From: Candidatus Blautia intestinigallinarum
Lineage (GTDB): Bacteria > Bacillota > Clostridia > Lachnospirales > Lachnospiraceae
DNA: 33,199 bases
Direction of reading: 5' to 3'
NCBI GenBank assembly: GCA_019112635.1
Contig: DXIX01000001.1
Span: 1-33,199 of the forward strand
This document shows positions 29,912-33,199 of the stretch, one piece after another. Numbering within the stretch: the first letter of the stretch is position 1; each line of letters starts with the position of its first letter. The translations under genes and the position numbers were made by a program. A model generated the notes under the pieces. The model made no database searches, had not been told where the DNA came from, and was given only the letters and a program-made list of their open reading frames with translations.

Positions 29912-30610
29912 ATGCAATACCAGAATGTTCAAAGGGCAGTTTTTTTAAGCCGCCCCAACCGTTTTGTGGCCAGGATAAAGCTGGACGGCCAGGAGGAAAT
30001 CTGCCATGTAAAAAATACAGGACGATGCAGAGAACTTCTGATACCGGGAAGTGAGATTTCTGTGCAGAGAAGCGCAAACCTTGACCGGAAGACAAAATTT
30101 GATCTGATTGCAGTCCGCAAGAAAGATCAGTGGGTGAATATTGACTCCCAGATCCCGAACCGTGTTGTGGAAGAATGGATCAAAGGCAGCGGCCTGTTCT
30201 CTTCGGAGGCGGTGATCCGGCGGGAGAAAACTTACAAAAGCTCAAGATTTGATCTCTATGTGGAGGATGGAGACAGAAAAGTCTATATAGAAATCAAAGG
30301 GGTAACTCTGGAAGAAGAGCATGCAGCACGTTTTCCAGATGCGCCCACTCTGCGCGGGGTAAAACATCTGGAGGAGCTGATCCGCTGCATGGAGGATGGG
30401 TATGAGGCGTGCCTGATCTTTGTCATTCAGATGAAAGGGGTTCGGCATCTGGAGCCAAACTGGGACACCCATCCGGAATTCGCCAGGACGCTGAAGAAGG
30501 CAAAAGAGGCTGGAGTGCGGATTCTGGCCTATGATTGTCAGGTGGGAGAGGACTATATCTGGATGGATCAGCCCGTCCCGGTGATGATCCAAGAGGGGAG
30601 AAGTAGATGA
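29912..30610 (+). CDS. sfsA: SfsA-family protein (sugar fermentation stimulation)
   Basis: A 232-residue protein of the SfsA family, close to the E. coli length. The N-terminal OB-like part reads FLSRPNRFVARIKLDG, with CHVKNTGRCRELL next. The C-terminal nuclease-like part has SRFDLYVEDGDRKVYIEIKGVTLEE, holding the Asp, Glu and Lys of a PD-(D/E)XK-type core. The family binds DNA in E. coli, and its biochemical role remains uncertain. ATG 29912 is preferred, with AGGAG (29901-29905) just upstream; the frame extends further but through the promoter. Its stop overlaps the mutY start by four bases (ATGA), so translation is coupled. Confidence 0.92.
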   Translation: MQYQNVQRAVFLSRPNRFVARIKLDGQEEICHVKNTGRCRELLIPGSEISVQRSANLDRKTKFDLIAVRKKDQWVNIDSQIPNRVVEEWIKGSGLFSSEAVIRREKTYKSSRFDLYVEDGDRKVYIEIKGVTLEEEHAARFPDAPTLRGVKHLEELIRCMEDGYEACLIFVIQMKGVRHLEPNWDTHPEFARTLKKAKEAGVRILAYDCQVGEDYIWMDQPVPVMIQEGRSR

Positions 30611-31671
30611 AGGGACTGTCAGAGATGGTGGAACCGCTGATCGGCTGGTATCGCACCGCCAAGAGAGAACTGCCCTGGAGAGATCAGAAGAATGCCTACT
30701 ATACCTGGGTATCGGAGATCATGCTTCAGCAGACGAGAGTGGAGGCGGTGAAGCCGTATTTTCAGCGATTTATGCAGGAGCTGCCGGATATTCAGGCATT
30801 GGCGGAATGTCCGGAAGATAAACTGTTAAAACTATGGGAAGGACTTGGATATTATAACCGGGTACGCAATATGCAAAAGGCGGCCCAGACAGTGATGGAG
30901 GAATATTCCGGCAGACTTCCGGCGGATTATGAGGCGTTGAAAAAACTGAGCGGAATAGGTAACTACACAGCCGGGGCGATTGCCTCGATTGCCTATGGGA
31001 TTCCGGTTCCGGCAGTGGATGGAAATGTGCTGCGGGTGATCACCCGTATTACACGAAACGACCAGGATATTATGAAACAGTCGGTCCGCAGGCAGATAGA
31101 GGAAGATTTAAGTCAGATTATTCCCAGGGAAGCTCCTGGTGATTTTAACCAGGCACTGATGGAGCTGGGAGCTGTGGTCTGTGTGCCCAACGGGCAGGCA
31201 AAATGTGAGCAGTGTCCGGTTGCTTTTATGTGTCAGGCACATGCCTGTGGCCAGGAGATGGAATTCCCAAAGAAGGCAGCGAAGAAGCCCAGAGCTGTCC
31301 AGAAGAAAACCATTCTGGTCATACAGGATGGACACAAGACGGTTATCCGAAGACGCCCGCGAAAAGGTCTGTTAGCCGGACTTTATGAACTGCCCAATTT
31401 GGATGGATGGAAATCAGAGGAGGAGATTCTCTCCTGTGTCAAAGAGTGGGGGATGACACCTCTTCGGATTCTGCAGTTGGGAGAGGCAAAGCATATTTTC
31501 TCCCATGTGGAGTGGCAGATGCAAGGATATCAGATCCGGGTAGCGTCTGTGGAAGAGGGCTCTTTGGGAGATCTGATTTTTGTGGAGCCTGGTCAAAATG
31601 ACGGACAGTATGCCATTCCGTCGGCATTTGATTTTTATGCGAAATATATAAAGGAGGAAAATAGAACATGA
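30607..31671 (+). CDS. mutY: MutY adenine DNA glycosylase
   Basis: A 354-residue base-excision repair enzyme that removes adenine mispaired with 8-oxoguanine. The catalytic Glu37 is in SEIMLQQT. The helix-hairpin-helix is KKLSGIGNYTAGAIAS, followed by the catalytic Asp138 in VDGNVLR. The [4Fe-4S] cluster cysteines are in the VVCVPNGQAKCEQCPVAFMC region with the C-x6-C-x2-C-x5-C spacing. The C-terminal third is the Nudix-like domain that recognises 8-oxoguanine (RRRPRKGLLAGLYELPN). Complete and normal in length. It overlaps both sfsA and the next gene by four bases. Confidence 0.96.
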   Translation: MKGLSEMVEPLIGWYRTAKRELPWRDQKNAYYTWVSEIMLQQTRVEAVKPYFQRFMQELPDIQALAECPEDKLLKLWEGLGYYNRVRNMQKAAQTVMEEYSGRLPADYEALKKLSGIGNYTAGAIASIAYGIPVPAVDGNVLRVITRITRNDQDIMKQSVRRQIEEDLSQIIPREAPGDFNQALMELGAVVCVPNGQAKCEQCPVAFMCQAHACGQEMEFPKKAAKKPRAVQKKTILVIQDGHKTVIRRRPRKGLLAGLYELPNLDGWKSEEEILSCVKEWGMTPLRILQLGEAKHIFSHVEWQMQGYQIRVASVEEGSLGDLIFVEPGQNDGQYAIPSAFDFYAKYIKEENRT

Positions 31672-32684
31672 AACTGTTGTCTATCGCGGTTCCCTGTTAT
31701 AATTCAGAGAACTATATGAGAAAGTGCATCGATTCCCTTCTGGAGGGAGGAGAAATTGTGGAGATTCTGATTGTGGATGACGGATCCAGCGACAACACCG
31801 CTCAGATCGCGGATGAGTACGCGGCAGCGTATCCTTCCATTGTCAAGGCAATTCACCAGGAAAACGGCGGACATGGAGCGGCTGTGAATACGGGCATCCA
31901 GAATGCGACAGGTTTTTATTTCAAAGTGGTGGACAGCGATGACTGGGTGAATAAGGAAGCGTACATGAAGGTTTTGGAGACGCTGGAACATCTTCTGGGC
32001 GGCGATAAGAGTCTGGATATGCTGATCAGCAATTTTGTCTATGAAAAACAGGGAGCTTCCAGGAAAAAAGTGATGCAGTACCGTCATATTTTCCCCGTGG
32101 GAGAAATGTTCGGATGGGAACAGATTCATCATCTTCCAAAGGGCAAATATCTGTTGATGCACTCTATGATTTACCGGACACGCCTTCTGAAAGAATGCGG
32201 TCTGGAGCTTCCAAGACATACCTTTTATGTGGATAATCTGTTTGCCTTTGAGCCTCTTCCTTTTGTGAAAAATATGTATTATCTGGACGTGAATTTCTAC
32301 CGGTATTTCATTGGCCGTGAGGATCAGTCGGTGAATGAGGCTGTGATGATTAAGAGGATCGATCAGCAGATCCGGGTGAATAAACTGATGGTGGACGCTT
32401 ATGAAAAATATGATCTGAGGCAGAAAGAGCTGAATAAATATATGATCAGTTATCTGGATATTATCACGACGGTGTCTTCCATGATGCTGATTCGCTCCGG
32501 CACAGATGAGGCGATGAAGAAGAAAAAAGAACTGTGGGATTACATCCGCAGCACAGACCGCCGTCTCTACCGGAAGCTGCGCTATGGACTGCTTGGACGT
32601 GCAGTCAATCTTCCAGGCAGAGGCGGACGTAAGATGTCTGTGGCGGCTTACAAGATCTGCCAGAAATTCTATGGATTTAATTAA
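31668..32684 (+). CDS. Family 2 glycosyltransferase
   Basis: A 338-residue GT-A-fold glycosyltransferase. The N-terminal domain has SIAVPCYNSENYMRKCIDSL, the nucleotide-binding LIVDDGSSDNT, and the metal-binding DSDDW. The C-terminal 200 residues are helical with no membrane segment. It moves an activated sugar onto an unknown acceptor, possibly a cell-surface polymer. AAGGAGG (31651-31657) lies inside the end of mutY and the ATG overlaps its stop (ATGA), so the two are translationally coupled. No other polysaccharide genes are in view. Confidence 0.9.
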   Translation: MKLLSIAVPCYNSENYMRKCIDSLLEGGEIVEILIVDDGSSDNTAQIADEYAAAYPSIVKAIHQENGGHGAAVNTGIQNATGFYFKVVDSDDWVNKEAYMKVLETLEHLLGGDKSLDMLISNFVYEKQGASRKKVMQYRHIFPVGEMFGWEQIHHLPKGKYLLMHSMIYRTRLLKECGLELPRHTFYVDNLFAFEPLPFVKNMYYLDVNFYRYFIGREDQSVNEAVMIKRIDQQIRVNKLMVDAYEKYDLRQKELNKYMISYLDIITTVSSMMLIRSGTDEAMKKKKELWDYIRSTDRRLYRKLRYGLLGRAVNLPGRGGRKMSVAAYKICQKFYGFN

Positions 32685-32976
32685 ACATTTTTTCTCTGTC
32701 TTGCGTTTCTGAAGAGAAAACGTGCCAGGTATAAAAGAAGCGGGACAATGGTGTCCACCCGGTATGCGGTGGTGATTGCAGCCACCGTCTGGGTGCCGAA
32801 TCTGTTCATAAAATTTTGCAGAATCAGGCTTCCGCAGGCATTCACGGTAGATTGAATCATGGGCGGAATGCCGAAGTGGGCGCCGGGGCGCAGACAGGAT
32901 GAACAGAGGGCAAAACGGTTCAGATGAAAGCGCAGAAGCGGATATTTTCAGATGTTTTTGACGTGTGTTTCTGCAT
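32681..32976 (-). pseudogene. Remnant of a MATE-family exporter
   Basis: A real-looking start is present: AAAGGAGG (32989-32982) then ATG 32976, opening MQKHTSKTSENIRFCAFI before a TGA. In another frame the same DNA reads KYPLLRF, then HFGIPPMIQSTVNACG and TQTVAAITTAYRVDT, all typical of the middle of a MATE transporter, and ends RFLFRNARQRKNV with a stop at 32683-32681. A complete MATE protein has about 450 residues, and here fewer than 100 remain with a frame change. The gene thus kept its start signal and lost most of its body. Its stop overlaps that of the convergent glycosyltransferase. Confidence 0.75.
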
Positions 32977-33001
32977 AAAATCCTCCTTTGTTGCGAAGTT
33001 A

Positions 33002-33043
33002 AAAAGGCAACAGAAAATGAAACATCATTTTCTGCTGCCTTTT
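33002..33043. terminator. Terminator hairpin between PAP2 gene and MATE remnant
   Basis: Arms at 33002-33019 and 33026-33043 (AAAAGGCA...TGCCTTTT) form an 18-bp stem with one mismatch and a 6-base loop. Both strands end in a T-run. It follows the stop of the minus-strand PAP2 gene by 16 bases. Confidence 0.85.
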
Positions 33044-33059
33044 GTCATATCCATTTTCG

Positions 33060-33199
33060 TTACATCCTCGAATGCACATACCATCTGGCCGGCTGTTTCG
33101 CAGGATCTTTTTCCCGGTAAAAGAGAAGGGAACCTGCGACTGCCATGGTGATTCCCAGACAGACATCCACCACGGAATGCTGCTTCAGGAACATGGTGG
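33060..33199 (-). CDS. C-terminal end of a PAP2-family phosphatase (partial)
   Basis: On the minus strand the last 45 codons of a gene run in from the window edge. They read FLKQHSVVDVCLGITMA near the start, the conserved third motif of PAP2 phosphatases (a catalytic His in KQHSVVD), followed by one hydrophobic segment and the polar tail DPAKQPARWYVHSRM. PAP2 enzymes remove phosphate from lipid phosphates or undecaprenyl diphosphate. The N-terminal part lies outside the window, so substrate and length cannot be judged. Confidence 0.75.
   Translation of the reverse strand, partial: TMFLKQHSVVDVCLGITMAVAGSLLFYREKDPAKQPARWYVHSRM

Noticed and set aside
32924..33151. 75-codon plus-strand frame at the right end
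   Set aside because: It crosses a strong terminator hairpin and lies opposite the MATE remnant start and PAP2 gene end; no ribosome site or family pattern.

Overview
The window reads as a chromosomal segment of a Gram-positive anaerobe of the Clostridia, most likely a Lachnospiraceae-type gut bacterium. The reasons are strong GGAGG ribosome sites, moderate GC, a Firmicutes-style FeoA/FeoB pair with a Cys-rich FeoB-associated protein, GHKL/LytTR signalling, a DUF1703-type ATPase and a membrane-anchored YkuD transpeptidase. The taxonomy is inference. I see no rRNA, tRNA, CRISPR array, insertion sequence or phage gene. All genes are bacterial and tightly packed.

Layout. 1-5060: the 5' tip of a divergent gene, a DHA2-type drug exporter, a LytTR response regulator with its GHKL histidine kinase, and a CPBP membrane protease. 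5078-14922: a catabolic island. A minus-strand PrpR_N/Fis-type regulator with a decayed AAA+ core faces a plus-strand operon of Fe-alcohol dehydrogenase, PdxA2-like dehydrogenase, DUF1537 four-carbon acid sugar kinase, DapA-family aldolase, D-2-hydroxyacid dehydrogenase and SLC13-like permease. A strong terminator follows, then an MBL-fold hydrolase. Kinase plus PdxA2 is the known threonate/erythronate pair, which makes dihydroxyacetone phosphate. The other enzymes suggest a wider, unassigned hydroxy-acid pathway. Three related 15-bp palindromes in the regulator/operon gap are the likely operators.

14991-20137: a zinc-ribbon membrane protein with six decapeptide repeats, a STAND (NB-ARC-like) NTPase with a helical repeat tail coupled to a predicted HTH protein, and a convergent two-gene unit resembling a toxin-antitoxin pair (DUF3990 ADP-ribosyltransferase-like protein plus a small acidic partner). 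20330-24348: a sugar O-acetyltransferase, BrnQ and a membrane-anchored L,D-transpeptidase. 24516-26114: a stand-alone AAA/PD-(D/E)XK gene, AT-richer than its neighbours.

26160-29002: an iron-uptake unit (feoA, feoB and a FeoB-associated Cys-rich protein fused to an HMA metal-binding domain). It carries two TTAG-N6-CTAA palindromes, one on the feoA promoter and one before feoB, pointing to a DtxR/MntR-type metalloregulator. 29088-32684: a HAD phosphatase, then an overlapping sfsA-mutY-glycosyltransferase operon. 32681-33199: a MATE exporter remnant reduced by deletions, a terminator hairpin, and the C-terminal end of a PAP2 phosphatase.

The best candidates for new biology are the regulator/operon pair at 5078-13959, the STAND-HTH pair at 16048-19061, and the FeoB-associated/HMA fusion with its palindromes.
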